64,000 bases of DNA from positions 28,051 to 92,050 of the forward strand of contig DASSLR010000036.1 of NCBI GenBank assembly GCA_035689345.1. The letters are read 5' to 3'. This document shows, one piece after another, positions 1 to 8,573 of this stretch; positions within the stretch are counted from its first letter, which is position 1; every line of letters begins with the position of its first letter. The DNA is from CF-118 sp035689345 (GTDB taxonomy: Bacteria > Chloroflexota > Dormibacteria > Dormibacterales > Dormibacteraceae). Made by a program: the position numbers and the translations under genes. The notes under the pieces were generated by a model. The model made no database searches and was not told where the DNA came from. It saw only the letters and a program-made list of their open reading frames with translations.

Positions 1-228
1 CCGCTGCGCGGACGCGGCCTCCGGTCCTCGCGAACCGTCGAGCCGCAACGGAAGACCCACGATGATCCGCTCGGCGGAGCTCTGCGCCGCAGCCTCCGCG
101 ATTCGCGCCGCCAGGGTCTCCGCCGGCCCGGCATCGATCGTGGCCAGGGCGGTCGCGATGGTGCCGCTCGGGTCGCTGACCGCGAGCCCGACTCGCCTGG
201 ACCCAGGGTCGACGGCGAGGATGCGCAG
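1..228 (-). CDS. ruvX: RuvX/YqgF Holliday junction resolvase-like nuclease, partial
   Basis: The first 76 codons are present; the C-terminus lies outside the window. The reading begins LRILAVDPGSRRVGLAVSD, the RNase H-fold N-terminus of RuvX/YqgF with the first catalytic Asp in AVDPG, followed further on by IIVGLPLRLDGSRG, the family's second conserved block. Members act in 5' end maturation of pre-16S rRNA and possibly on recombination junctions. The best-placed start is CTG at 228: the family starts MRILALD, and I see no ATG, GTG or TTG nearby in frame. The upstream gene stops two bases before. Together with alaS upstream this matches the alaS-ruvX neighbourhood known from Firmicutes, here with two extra genes between. 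Identity is firm; the start codon is inferred. Confidence 0.88.
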   Translation of the reverse strand, partial: MRILAVDPGSRRVGLAVSDPSGTIATALATIDAGPAETLAARIAEAAAQSSAERIIVGLPLRLDGSRGPEAASAQR

Positions 229-229
229 G

Positions 230-1807
230 CTAGGGTGAGGGCGACGCGGTGGAGTTGAGGGCCCCCGCCTGCCCCGGCTCGACGATGTACTTGATGGTGA
301 TGCGGCGGGCGAGCAGCGGCATCAGCGGCAGCGGGATCGGCGACTCCACGATCGTGGCCGATCGAATGGGCAGGGTCTGCAGGTAGAACTTGGCGCCCTG
401 CAGAGGCCGGCCCACGATCGACGACAGGATCTTGTTGTCGTCGAGCCTCGGCGCCACGAACGCCGTGGCGTTGCCGATGAAGGTCAGATGCCCACCGGTC
501 GTCGCCGTCAGGATGCGGTAGTCGACCTTCACGCCGGAGTCCGTGAGCAGCTGCTGGTTCGTCGGCACCCGCTGCTCGAGGTAGGTCGTGTAGGCCTTGG
601 CCACGTCGGAGTCGACGTAGTAGTCACCCTCGCCCTGCACCGTCATGGTGCCGCTGAAGCTGGGCACTGCGTCCCCGGGCTTGTGATCGGTGTTGAACTG
701 CGGCGCGCCGTAGACGATCGTCGAGCTCAGCTTCTCGCCCTTCTGCAGCCCGGCTTCGAGCTGCTGGGCGATCTCCTGGTGGAGCGACTGCTCGAGCTGC
801 GCGCGGCCGGCGTCGAAGTCGGACTCCGACATGAACGGCGCGTCGGAAGGGTCGGTGCCGCCGCCCGCAGCCTGAGGGTTGGTGGCGGTGACCTTGGACG
901 GGTCGTACACGAGGTCTTCGATGGTCGTGATCACGTTGTCGCCCACGTTGCCGACCGTGCCGGGCAGCACCGCCTGCACGGTTACCGTGGCGGTGCTCTT
1001 CCATTTGACGAGAGTGTCAGGCGAGATCTGCGCGAACTCGAGCCCGTCCTTGTTGTCCTTGAGGCGTTGGCCCCGGGGGAAGATCAGTCCCGCCGATCCG
1101 CAGTCGGCGCTGGGGCAGCGCGGCTGCGAGAGGTCGTTGGTGTAAACGACCTGCGCCTGCGCCGGCGCCAGCGGAACGTGCTTTACGCCCGTCGTCTTGA
1201 ACCCCTGCGAGTCGGTGCGCGAGATCTGGCTGACGCGGACCTTGATGGGCGCCTTGCCCGGCTCGGCCTGGATCTCGATGTCGCGCTGTGAGAACGGCGC
1301 GGCCTGCGCGATGAGGGTGACCTGCGCGCTCGGCACGAACACGGCCATCGCCGAAAGGCCGACGAGCAGGATCATCAGCAACGCCATGTAGAGCAGGAAG
1401 CGCCCCGGCTTCAGCTCGGTCACCGACTTGGTGATGAGCTTGGTGGGCGCGATGACGCCGATGTGCGGCGAGAGCGTCGGTCCCTTGCGCTGCCACCACT
1501 TCTTCGGCGCCGGCGGCGGCGGCTCCACGGCCGCGATGCCCTCACCCGCGGGACCCACGGTCCCGAACACGGTGAAGCCGGTCTCCGAGGCCATCTTCAG
1601 CACCGCGGGGTCGTCGCAGACGACGGTCACGCGCTTGCCCATCCGCGCTGCGTAGTTGCGGAGAAGCTGGAAGTTGAACCGGCTCTGGCCCACCCGCGAG
1701 CGCGCGGGCAGGACGAGCATGGTGTCCTGGCCGGTCGTGCGCCTGATGCGCTCGACGACCTCGGGGATCTCCTCCTCGGTCTCGACGTAGATCGGGTCGG
1801 CTGCCAT
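230..1807 (-). CDS. Membrane-anchored baseplate J-like protein
   Basis: 525 residues, function unknown. Residues 1-90 look like a cytoplasmic alpha/beta domain, followed by a Pro-rich linker (about 94-102), a single transmembrane segment at about 138-158, and a long extracytoplasmic part resembling the baseplate J/gp47-like proteins annotated in Chloroflexota and Actinobacteria. The last 60 residues include a short proline- and leucine-rich stretch. ATG start with CAGGAGA upstream. It lies 31 bp after an FtsA/PilM-like ATPase and directly before ruvX, so it is probably cotranscribed. A soluble actin-like ATPase followed by a bitopic protein with a cytosolic N-domain recalls the PilM-PilN arrangement, but that functional link is inference. 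The family name does not imply phage origin. Confidence 0.7.
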   Translation of the reverse strand: MAADPIYVETEEEIPEVVERIRRTTGQDTMLVLPARSRVGQSRFNFQLLRNYAARMGKRVTVVCDDPAVLKMASETGFTVFGTVGPAGEGIAAVEPPPPAPKKWWQRKGPTLSPHIGVIAPTKLITKSVTELKPGRFLLYMALLMILLVGLSAMAVFVPSAQVTLIAQAAPFSQRDIEIQAEPGKAPIKVRVSQISRTDSQGFKTTGVKHVPLAPAQAQVVYTNDLSQPRCPSADCGSAGLIFPRGQRLKDNKDGLEFAQISPDTLVKWKSTATVTVQAVLPGTVGNVGDNVITTIEDLVYDPSKVTATNPQAAGGGTDPSDAPFMSESDFDAGRAQLEQSLHQEIAQQLEAGLQKGEKLSSTIVYGAPQFNTDHKPGDAVPSFSGTMTVQGEGDYYVDSDVAKAYTTYLEQRVPTNQQLLTDSGVKVDYRILTATTGGHLTFIGNATAFVAPRLDDNKILSSIVGRPLQGAKFYLQTLPIRSATIVESPIPLPLMPLLARRITIKYIVEPGQAGALNSTASPSP

Positions 1808-1838
1808 GGCGTCTACAGGTCTCCTGGAAGGGTGTGTC

Positions 1839-3098
1839 TCAAGCCTTTATAGCGCTTAGGACCCGCCGCATGACCGAGTTCACGGTGTCCCTCTCCTCCG
1901 TCTCCGTTCGGAGAGCGTGGTTCGCGAGGCCCATGGGGGCGATGTCCTGGGGGCTCGAAAGCTGGCCCGTGGAATCGGTCAGGTTGCGTACGTCCGGCGG
2001 GACCAAGTGGCGGATTTTAGGCGATCTGGGGAACGGAAGTCCGTTGGACCAGTTGTTCTTGCCCATCTCGATCGTGAGCTCCGGGAGCAGGCTTCCGCCG
2101 CCGCACAGGAAGATGTTCGAGGGCAGCCGGTCGCCTCGGGCTAGCTCCTTCAAGCTCAGGGCGAGGCCCTGCAGCAGGACCTCGGCGTCGGCGCTCAGCA
2201 GCTCCGAGACCTGGCGGTGCTGCTCGGCCGACAGCAGCCCTTCCGAGTGGCGCAGCTTGCGCGCCTCGGCCTCCTCGTAGCTCAGACCGAACGCCAGGGC
2301 GAGCCGGCGCGTGAACGCGCGGCCGCCGAGGTTGAACATTCGCGTCCCCTCCACCCCACCGTCGCGCACCAGGGCCACGTCGGTCGTGCCGCCGCCGACG
2401 TCGACGAAGATGCCGCCCTCCGACCAGACTTCCTCGCTCGCGCACGCGCGCGCCAGCGCGTACGGCTGCGCCACGGCCGAAGCCAGCTCGAGGTCGAGCT
2501 CGCGCACGACCGTCTCGACCGCGTCGATGTGCGTCATCGGCGCGAAGGTGTTGAACACCGTGACCTCGAGGTTCTTCCCGGTGAAGCCGACGGGGTTCGT
2601 CACCGGGTAGCCGTCGACGCGCACGTTCGTGATGGCGGAGTGGACGAGCCGCGCCTCGAGCTGGCCGTAGCTGCGCTCGAGCTCGAGCAGGTGCTGCGCT
2701 TCGCGCAGCGCGCGGCGCTGGACCATCTGCAGCATCGCCGAGATCTCGCTGGACCGGACGCGTGACTTCGAGTTGTCGCGCGGGTAGGCGATCGTCGAAG
2801 AGAAGCCCTTGATGAGCTCGCCGGCGATCCCGACGACGACCTGCCCCGGGACCGTGCTGGCCATGTCCTCGGCCGCTTCGAGAGCGCGGTTGCACGCCTG
2901 GATCACCGCCTCGAGGTCTGCGATCGCGCCGCCAGACATCGCCGCCGGGGCCTGCGGCTCGCGCCCGACGCCGAGGATCTCGCCGTCAGGTCCGTCCCGG
3001 CGGACCACCAGCACCTTGATCAGGTCGGTGCCGATGTCGAGCACGGTGAAGTGCCGGTAGTACTCGCTGCGCTTCCGAAGGAATTTGAACTTCGTCAT
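1839..3098 (-). CDS. FtsA/PilM-like actin-fold ATPase
   Basis: 419 residues. The actin-like signatures are visible in order: phosphate-1 motif VLDIGTDLIKVLVV at about 19-32, an SHS2/1C-type region at about 85-190, phosphate-2 motif FVDVGGGTTDVALV at about 231-244, and adenosine motif FLCGGGSLLPEL near 350. FtsA tethers FtsZ to the membrane; PilM is the paralog that organises type IV pilus inner-membrane assembly. The C-terminus (ATPMGLANHALRTE-like end) lacks a clear amphipathic membrane helix typical of FtsA, and no ftsZ is nearby, so I prefer a broad FtsA/PilM-like call. Its start overlaps the alaS stop by 4 bp, and the membrane protein that follows may be its partner. Confidence 0.78.
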   Translation of the reverse strand: MTKFKFLRKRSEYYRHFTVLDIGTDLIKVLVVRRDGPDGEILGVGREPQAPAAMSGGAIADLEAVIQACNRALEAAEDMASTVPGQVVVGIAGELIKGFSSTIAYPRDNSKSRVRSSEISAMLQMVQRRALREAQHLLELERSYGQLEARLVHSAITNVRVDGYPVTNPVGFTGKNLEVTVFNTFAPMTHIDAVETVVRELDLELASAVAQPYALARACASEEVWSEGGIFVDVGGGTTDVALVRDGGVEGTRMFNLGGRAFTRRLALAFGLSYEEAEARKLRHSEGLLSAEQHRQVSELLSADAEVLLQGLALSLKELARGDRLPSNIFLCGGGSLLPELTIEMGKNNWSNGLPFPRSPKIRHLVPPDVRNLTDSTGQLSSPQDIAPMGLANHALRTETEERDTVNSVMRRVLSAIKA

Positions 3099-5638
3099 TT
3101 CAAAACGTCTTCAAGGCGACGAAATGCCTCGTCCGCGGGGACCGTAAGCGTACCCGTCACGAGGTGCGCCGGCCCGCCGCCCTTGCCGAACAGCTCCTTG
3201 AGGCGGTTGGCATCGTACTGGCTGGTCAGGTCCTTGGACACCTTGATGACAAACTTGTCTTTGGCCGTGACGGTTACGATCCCGGACTTCAGCTTCTCCA
3301 GGTAGCGATCGGCGTACGACTTCAGCTCGTCCACGTTCGAGGCGTCCACGGTCTCGGTCACGTAGTCGACCTTGCCGTGCCTGACGGCCATCCCGTCGCC
3401 CCCGATCCGCTCACGTCGCACCCGGTCGCGCTCTCGTTCCGCCTCTTTGAGCTGGGTGCGCAGCGCGTCCACGCGCGAGGGCAGCTGCTCCGGCGTGACG
3501 TTGAACGACCTGGCCATCTCGGTCAGCAGGTCGCGATCGCGGCGCACCAGCTCGTCGGCGGCCGCGCCCACGACCATGTCGATGCGCCGCAGCCCCGACC
3601 CGATGCTCGACTCGCTCAGGATCAACGCCGTGCCGACGTCCGCGCTGTTCCTCACGTGGGTGCCGCCGCACAGCTCGCACGTCCAGTCGCCGAAGCACAC
3701 GACGCGCACGGTGTCGCCGTACTTCTCCTCGAAGAGGTGCATCGCGCCCTGCGCGACCGCTTCCCTGTACGGCTTGATCGTCTCCTGGAAGGGCAGCGCT
3801 TCGCGCACCTTCTCCATGACGCGCCGGTTCACGGTCGCGATCTCCTGCTTGGTCATCGCTCGGTTCAGCGGAATGTCGAAGGTGGTGTGGTCCGGGCCGA
3901 CCCACGAGCCCTTCTGGACCACGTTCTCGCCGAGGGTCTCGCGCAGAGCCTTGTGCAGCAGATGCGTCGCCGAATGGTGGCGCGCGATCTCGGACCTGCG
4001 CGCCGCGTCCACGGACGCCGTGGCGCTGTCCCCAGTGCGGACGTCGCCTGTAACGACCGTGCCCAGGTGCGCGATCACGCCGTCCGCCGGCTTCTGCGTG
4101 TCGTCGATGCGCACGCGCCCGGAGTGCGTTCTGATGCTGCCCGTGTCACCGATCTGCCCGCCCGACTCGGCGTAGAAGGGAGTCCGCTCGAGGAAGACTT
4201 CGACCGCATCGCCTTCGGTTGCGCTGTCGGCGGGCTTGCCGTCCTTGCGCAGCGCCACGACCTTGCTCTCGGTCGAGAGCTCGCGGTAGCCCGTGAACTC
4301 CGAACGAGGGAGGTTTTCGGCGGAGATGAGCGCCTGCTTCGACGAACCGCGTGAACGCTCGCGCTGCCCGTTCATCGCCGCATTGAAGCCTGCCTCGTCG
4401 ACCTCGATGCCTCGCTCCTGCGCCAGCTCCCGCGTCAGATCGATAGGGAATCCGAACGTATCGTGGAGTCGGAACGCGGCCTCACCTGAAATCGCGCGTC
4501 TCGCGGCAGCCTTCTCGAACTGCTCCATCCCGTTTTCAATCGTCTTCTCGAAGTTGAGCGCTTCCGCGCGCAGCGCGACTCCGATCTGCCCTTCTCGCTG
4601 CGTCAGCTCGGGGTATGGCTCGGCAAAGATTCCGGCCACGATTTCCACGATCTCGTGGAGCGGTCGTGTCAGGGCAACACGGCGCGAATGCAGCGACGCG
4701 CGGCGGATGAGCCTGCGCAGAACGTAGCCCCGCCCCTCGTTCGACGGATGCACGCCGTCGGCGATGCAGAAAACAGCAGCCCGGACGTGGTCGGCGATGA
4801 TTCGCTCCGACAACTTCGTCGGCCTGGAGCTGTTCTCCCGCACGAATTCGACCAGTGGCGCCATCAGGTCGGTCTCGAAGATGTTGGACTTGCCCTGGAG
4901 GATGTAGGAGATGCGCTCGATGCCCATGCCGGTGTCGATGGCGGGCCTGGCCAGGGGCACGAGCGCGCCGTCCGCGACGCCGCGCTGGATCGCCTCGGCC
5001 GTGGTCGGCGGTCCCGAGAGGTCGGCCCGCTGGTCGTACTGGGGGAACACGAGGTTCCAGAACTCGGTGAACCGCTCGCAGTGGTCGGGCACGCAGTCGT
5101 CGCGCCCGCATCCGCTGTCCTTGCCGCGATCCCACCAGATCTCCGAGTCCGGGCCGCACGGTCCGCGGCCCAGGCCCCACCAGTTGTCGCCGAGGCGAGT
5201 GATGCGGTCCTTGGCCACGCCGGTGTTCAACCAGATTTCGTGCGCCTGGTCGTCCGAAGGATGGATCGTCACGCGCAGCCGGTCTACCGGCATGGCGAAG
5301 CCTTTCGTCACCAGCTCCCACGCGAGCGGGATCGCCGTCTCCTTGAAGTAGGCGCCAGTCGGCGTGAAGTTGCCGAGCATCTCGAAGAACGTGTTGTGCC
5401 GGTCGGTCTTCCCCACCTCGTCGATGTCGCCCGTGCGCAGGCACTTCTGCGCGCTCGCGAGCCTGGGCGCGGGAGGATCGCTCAAGCCCAGGTAGTAGGG
5501 CTGGAGAGGCTGCATTCCGGCCGAGATGAACAAGGTGCTCGGGTCGTCCTTGGGCACCAGCGGTGCGCTGGGGAGGACCTTGTGCTCCCGGCTCGCGAAA
5601 TGCTCTAGAAAACGTTGGCGGATCTCGTTCCCGGTCAT
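3095..5638 (-). CDS. alaS: Alanyl-tRNA synthetase
   Basis: 847 residues, close to the usual 870-890. Charges tRNA-Ala and edits mischarged Ser/Gly. The class II catalytic core starts MTGNEIRQRFLEHF and contains the GMQPLQPYY and GNFTPTGAYFKE blocks. The editing domain zinc ligands are seen as HHSATHLLH near 556 and CELCGGTH near 656. A DHHA1 C-terminal domain ends with a GGGPAHLVTG stretch. Heads a probable operon with the FtsA/PilM-like gene (4-bp overlap), the baseplate-J-like gene and ruvX. A TACACT hexamer about 15-20 bases before the ATG may be a -10 element. I see no T-box antiterminator upstream. Confidence 0.98.
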   Translation of the reverse strand: MTGNEIRQRFLEHFASREHKVLPSAPLVPKDDPSTLFISAGMQPLQPYYLGLSDPPAPRLASAQKCLRTGDIDEVGKTDRHNTFFEMLGNFTPTGAYFKETAIPLAWELVTKGFAMPVDRLRVTIHPSDDQAHEIWLNTGVAKDRITRLGDNWWGLGRGPCGPDSEIWWDRGKDSGCGRDDCVPDHCERFTEFWNLVFPQYDQRADLSGPPTTAEAIQRGVADGALVPLARPAIDTGMGIERISYILQGKSNIFETDLMAPLVEFVRENSSRPTKLSERIIADHVRAAVFCIADGVHPSNEGRGYVLRRLIRRASLHSRRVALTRPLHEIVEIVAGIFAEPYPELTQREGQIGVALRAEALNFEKTIENGMEQFEKAAARRAISGEAAFRLHDTFGFPIDLTRELAQERGIEVDEAGFNAAMNGQRERSRGSSKQALISAENLPRSEFTGYRELSTESKVVALRKDGKPADSATEGDAVEVFLERTPFYAESGGQIGDTGSIRTHSGRVRIDDTQKPADGVIAHLGTVVTGDVRTGDSATASVDAARRSEIARHHSATHLLHKALRETLGENVVQKGSWVGPDHTTFDIPLNRAMTKQEIATVNRRVMEKVREALPFQETIKPYREAVAQGAMHLFEEKYGDTVRVVCFGDWTCELCGGTHVRNSADVGTALILSESSIGSGLRRIDMVVGAAADELVRRDRDLLTEMARSFNVTPEQLPSRVDALRTQLKEAERERDRVRRERIGGDGMAVRHGKVDYVTETVDASNVDELKSYADRYLEKLKSGIVTVTAKDKFVIKVSKDLTSQYDANRLKELFGKGGGPAHLVTGTLTVPADEAFRRLEDVLK

Positions 5639-5850
5639 GACGGGGCTGACTTAGTGTAGGGCGGCGGGGCCGCGCAGCCGGTGGGCGGCATCGGCGCCCG
5701 ACGCCAAGGAGAGGCGAGGACGTTCGAGGAGCGCACCGGAGGTGCGTGACGAGAACGCCCGGAGACTCGACGCCGGCGTCAGCGCGCGCAGGGCGCTCGG
5801 GCGCCTAGGACGCTCCACCGACAAGCGGATCCCGCCGTCCCCACACAGGT
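5639..5850. other. Intergenic region between pdxH and alaS, no gene seen
   Basis: About 210 GC-rich bases between the pdxH stop and the alaS start. One minus-strand frame stays open from inside pdxH, but it has no family resemblance and Arg/Ala/Pro-rich shadow composition. A TACACT box just before alaS is the only promoter-like signal I can name. No tRNA fold, terminator U-tract or repeat was recognised. Confidence 0.5.
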
Positions 5851-6450
5851 TTAGGGGGCGAGCCGTTCGACCCGCCAGCCGCCTCCCGTTCGCTTGACGT
5901 AGCGCAGCCGGTCGTGCAGCCGGTCCTCGCGGTTCTCCCAGAACTCGATCCAGCGAGGGGTCAGGGCGTAGCCCCCCCAATCGCGCGGCAGCGGAACCTC
6001 GCCGGGATATCTGGCGGCGAGCTGCGCCACCGCCTTCTCCAGCACCTCGCGCGAAGCCACGACGCGGCTCTGGCGTGACGCCAGTGCCGAGAGCTGCGCG
6101 CCGCGCGGCCGCGTGTGGAAATACTCGGCCGAGGCCTCGCGTGAGAGCCGGCGCACGGTTCCGGACACGCGCACCTGGTGGCGGACGATGCTCCAGAAAA
6201 AGACGAGGGCGGCGCGGTTGTTGCGCGCCAGCTCGCGGCCTTTGCGGCTCGCGTAGTTCGAATAGAAAAGGAAGGCGCCGCCTTCCAGGCCTTTGAACAG
6301 GACCATGCGCGCCGACGGGGCGCCTGATGGCGAAGCGGTGGCCAGCGCCACCGCGTCGGGTTGCAGCGCACCTGCCTCCGCGGCCTGCCGAAACCAGCGA
6401 TCAAAAAGCACCAAGGGGTCCTTGGGCGCCTCGGATTCGAGCAGCGCCAC
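5851..6450 (-). CDS. pdxH: Pyridoxamine 5'-phosphate oxidase
   Basis: 199 residues, near the usual 200-220. FMN enzyme oxidising PNP/PMP to pyridoxal 5'-phosphate, the last step of PLP synthesis and salvage. Family blocks are visible: PDAVALATASPSGAPSARMVLFKG (N-terminal FMN site, around 32-55), FYSNYASRKGRELARN, WSIVRHQVRVSGTV and, near the C-terminus, IEFWENREDRLHDRLRYV with the PLP-binding Arg residues. It follows the cupin gene by 7 bp and is likely read with it, possibly as the tail of the stress operon upstream. Nothing is missing compared with the family. Confidence 0.95.
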   Translation of the reverse strand: MALLESEAPKDPLVLFDRWFRQAAEAGALQPDAVALATASPSGAPSARMVLFKGLEGGAFLFYSNYASRKGRELARNNRAALVFFWSIVRHQVRVSGTVRRLSREASAEYFHTRPRGAQLSALASRQSRVVASREVLEKAVAQLAARYPGEVPLPRDWGGYALTPRWIEFWENREDRLHDRLRYVKRTGGGWRVERLAP

Positions 6451-6457
6451 CGGGTGC

Positions 6458-6931
6458 CTATGCCTCCGTCAAGAACAGTGGCGAAAGTTCGCGCATGTCG
6501 AGCGCAAACTCGGGCTGCGGCGCGTCCTTTTCCGTCCCGGGCGCCGGATTGCGCTCGATATAGCGGACGCCGATCCGCTGGGTCGGAAACATGGCGTAGA
6601 TGCGCACGGCATCGTCGGTGCGGTTGGTGACACCGTGAGCCACGCGCGCCGGGATGAAGATGACAGTCCCCGGCTCGACTTCTCGCCTCTCGTCTCCCAG
6701 GCGCACCTCCGGCCTCCCATGCTGGATGACCATGACCTCGCTGACCGGATGGTCATGCGCTGGAATGCGATCGCCCGGCGCTATCTCCTCCGAGACGAAG
6801 GTGATGTCCTCCACGCGCTCGCGCTCACTCACGCCCGGATCGACGAGGAAGGCCGCGGAAGAGTTGGGCCGATAGTCGTCGGGATCACCTTCGACGAACG
6901 GCAGCCGCTTGTACGTCGCAATGATCGCCAT
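6458..6931 (-). CDS. Cupin-domain protein
   Basis: 157 residues with one central cupin barrel. The metal-binding first motif is IPAHDHPVSEVMVIQHG (about 54-70) and the second is PGTVIFIPARVAHGVTN (about 87-103), giving a plausible His/His/Glu/His ligand set. Substrate is not deducible; such small cupins include isomerases, dioxygenases and binding proteins. A strong Shine-Dalgarno GGGAGGAGAG precedes the ATG. It lies 21 bp after the sigma factor gene and 7 bp before pdxH on the same strand, so it could belong to the stress regulon, but that is inference from position only. Confidence 0.75.
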   Translation of the reverse strand: MAIIATYKRLPFVEGDPDDYRPNSSAAFLVDPGVSERERVEDITFVSEEIAPGDRIPAHDHPVSEVMVIQHGRPEVRLGDERREVEPGTVIFIPARVAHGVTNRTDDAVRIYAMFPTQRIGVRYIERNPAPGTEKDAPQPEFALDMRELSPLFLTEA

Positions 6932-6952
6932 CCCCTCTCTCCTCCCTACCGA

Positions 6953-7738
6953 TCAGCCGGCGCTTTCTTGGGGCACATACTTGCGCAGCTGCTCCAGCGC
7001 TGCGCGCTGCAGACGCGAGACGTGCATCTGGCTGATGCCGAGGCGGCGCGCGATCTCCGACTGCGAAAGCTGCTCGTAGAAGCGCATCGCCATGATCGAC
7101 CGCTCGCGCGGCGTCAGGTGCTCCATCGCGCGGTTCAGCAGGTCGCGCATCTCCACGCGATCCAGCTCGGTGTCCTCCGCGCCGATCGACTCGGCCACCG
7201 AACGCCCAGCCTCGCCGTCAGTGGAACCGATCGTCTGGTCGAGCGACAGAGGCGTCTGCGCGGGCCCCATTTCCATCGCCTCCGTGACGTCCTCGGGAGT
7301 GACGCCGAGACGTTCCGCCAGCTCCTGCACCGAAGGCTCACGGCCGAGCTCGTTCTTCATCTGCTCGTTCACGCGCACGGCGGACTGGTGCAGCTCCTGC
7401 AGGCGGCGCGGGAACCGGATGGCGGTTCCCTTGTCGCGGAAATGACGCTTTATCTCCCCGGCGACCGTGAGCGTCGCGAACGTCGTGAACTCGTAGCCGA
7501 GGTCGGGATCGAATCGCTCGATCGCCTTGATGAGGCCGAGATAGCCGACCTGCACGATGTCGTCGAGCGGCTCGCCGCGGTTCTGAAACTTGCGCGCCAG
7601 AAAGTAGACGAAGTCGTGGTAGGAATCCACGAGCTGCGCGCGGATGCGGTCGCGCTCGGCAGGATCCTTGCTGTCGCGGTAACGCCGGTGGAGCTCCCGC
7701 AGCTCCTCGCGGGACAACCGCCCCGTGTTGCTGCTCAA
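6953..7738 (-). CDS. SigB/SigF-family RNA polymerase sigma factor
   Basis: 261 residues with sigma regions 2, 3 and 4 in order. Region 2 includes YFLARKFQNRGEPLDDIVQVGYLGLIKA and FTTFATLTVAGEIKRHFRDKG; region 3 has RRLQELHQSAVRVNEQM; region 4 has LTPRERSIMAMRFYEQLSQSEIARRLGISQMHVSRLQ. This layout is the stress/sporulation SigB/SigF/SigG group rather than the primary sigma. The open frame continues far upstream, but that part is the shadow of the anti-sigma gene; I take TTG at 7738 (MSSNTGRLSREEL), 44 bp after the anti-sigma stop. Likely regulated by the RsbW-like protein encoded just before it and by its own promoter upstream of the operon. Confidence 0.92.
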   Translation of the reverse strand: MSSNTGRLSREELRELHRRYRDSKDPAERDRIRAQLVDSYHDFVYFLARKFQNRGEPLDDIVQVGYLGLIKAIERFDPDLGYEFTTFATLTVAGEIKRHFRDKGTAIRFPRRLQELHQSAVRVNEQMKNELGREPSVQELAERLGVTPEDVTEAMEMGPAQTPLSLDQTIGSTDGEAGRSVAESIGAEDTELDRVEMRDLLNRAMEHLTPRERSIMAMRFYEQLSQSEIARRLGISQMHVSRLQRAALEQLRKYVPQESAG

Positions 7739-7782
7739 CGCTATTTCAGTTTGCGGTGCGCGCGAAACGGCTGTGGCCGGCG

Positions 7783-8220
7783 CTAGCCGGCCAGGTGCTT
7801 GACCATCCGGAAGCGGACCTGGCCCGTCCGAGGTTCGATGGACGGCCGGAAGTCGTCGACGAAGCAGCGGATCATCTCGTAAGCCAGCCTCTGCATCTCG
7901 GCATCGACGAGCTCGTGATGCTTGGCCACAGCCTCGGCCGGGTGCCGCGCCGCCTGATGCTGCGCCGGCAGGAGGTCGACGTCCACGACCAGCGCGCGGT
8001 CGGTGGCGAAGTACGTGAGCTTGAGGTCGTGCTCGCCGCCGATGTCGTCGGCCGCGTTGATGGCGCTGTCGCACGCCTGGGTGAGCGCGATGCTCAGCTC
8101 ATCGAGGTCGGTGAGGCTTAGGCCGAGCTGGCTGCCAAGCGTGCTCGCCACGCGCTTGGCGACCGGGATGAACGTCGAGGACGCCGGAATCCTCAGCTCG
8201 GCGAGATCGCGCTTGGCCAA
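7783..8220 (-). CDS. Degenerate RsbW-like anti-sigma factor
   Basis: 145 residues. Position directly before a SigB/F gene and the LSIALTQACDSAINAADD segment (about 41-58), aligned by eye to the GHKL N-box of RsbW/SpoIIAB, point to an anti-sigma regulator. In active kinases that box carries a catalytic Glu and a Mg-binding Asn; here the positions read Gln and Ser. No DxGxG ATP-binding box is visible in the second half either. It may therefore bind sigma without kinase activity, or be regulated without an RsbV partner (none is encoded here). Nine bp after the YtxH-like gene, on the same strand. The family call rests on weak motif similarity plus context. Confidence 0.65.
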   Translation of the reverse strand: MAKRDLAELRIPASSTFIPVAKRVASTLGSQLGLSLTDLDELSIALTQACDSAINAADDIGGEHDLKLTYFATDRALVVDVDLLPAQHQAARHPAEAVAKHHELVDAEMQRLAYEMIRCFVDDFRPSIEPRTGQVRFRMVKHLAG

Positions 8221-8229
8221 GTGCTGCTG

Positions 8230-8565
8230 CTACTCCTTCTCCGCGCCGCCGTTGGTCGCCTGCTGGATCTTGCTCCGCGCCGCGGCCTCGAGCTCCTCGC
8301 GCCGGCGCTTGGCGGCCGCGACTCCGTCCTGGATCGCCTTGCCGACCGGGTGGTCGGGGTCGCTCATGACCGCCCGCGCGCGCTGCGCCGCTTCCTTCGC
8401 CTTCTGCACCGGTTCGCTCGTCGAGAGCTCGATCGTCTTGCTGCGCAGGTTGTCCACCTGGCCGCGACCTGGACCTGACGCGATGTACGCGCCGGCGATC
8501 AACCCGAGCACGCCGCCGAGCAGAAACCAACCGAACCCGCCACCGCCACCTCTGTCTTCCGCCAT
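8230..8565 (-). CDS. YtxH-domain small membrane protein
   Basis: 111 residues. A Gly-rich N-terminus is followed by one transmembrane segment (WFLLGGVLGLIAGAYIAS, about 13-30), then the YtxH-type juxtamembrane signature with a SGPGRGQVDNLRSKT stretch and a long charged helical tail rich in Lys, Arg, Ala and Glu. YtxH proteins are general-stress proteins of unknown biochemistry in Firmicutes, often next to DUF948 proteins, as here. Eight bp after the DUF948-like gene and nine bp before the anti-sigma gene, so part of the same transcript. Confidence 0.75.
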   Translation of the reverse strand: MAEDRGGGGGFGWFLLGGVLGLIAGAYIASGPGRGQVDNLRSKTIELSTSEPVQKAKEAAQRARAVMSDPDHPVGKAIQDGVAAAKRRREELEAAARSKIQQATNGGAEKE

Positions 8566-8573
8566 CGCTCTAC

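Noticed and set aside
5651..5980. 109-residue open frame between alaS and pdxH
   Set aside because: Arg/Ala/Pro-rich composition, overlap with pdxH and no family pattern; reads as a shadow frame.
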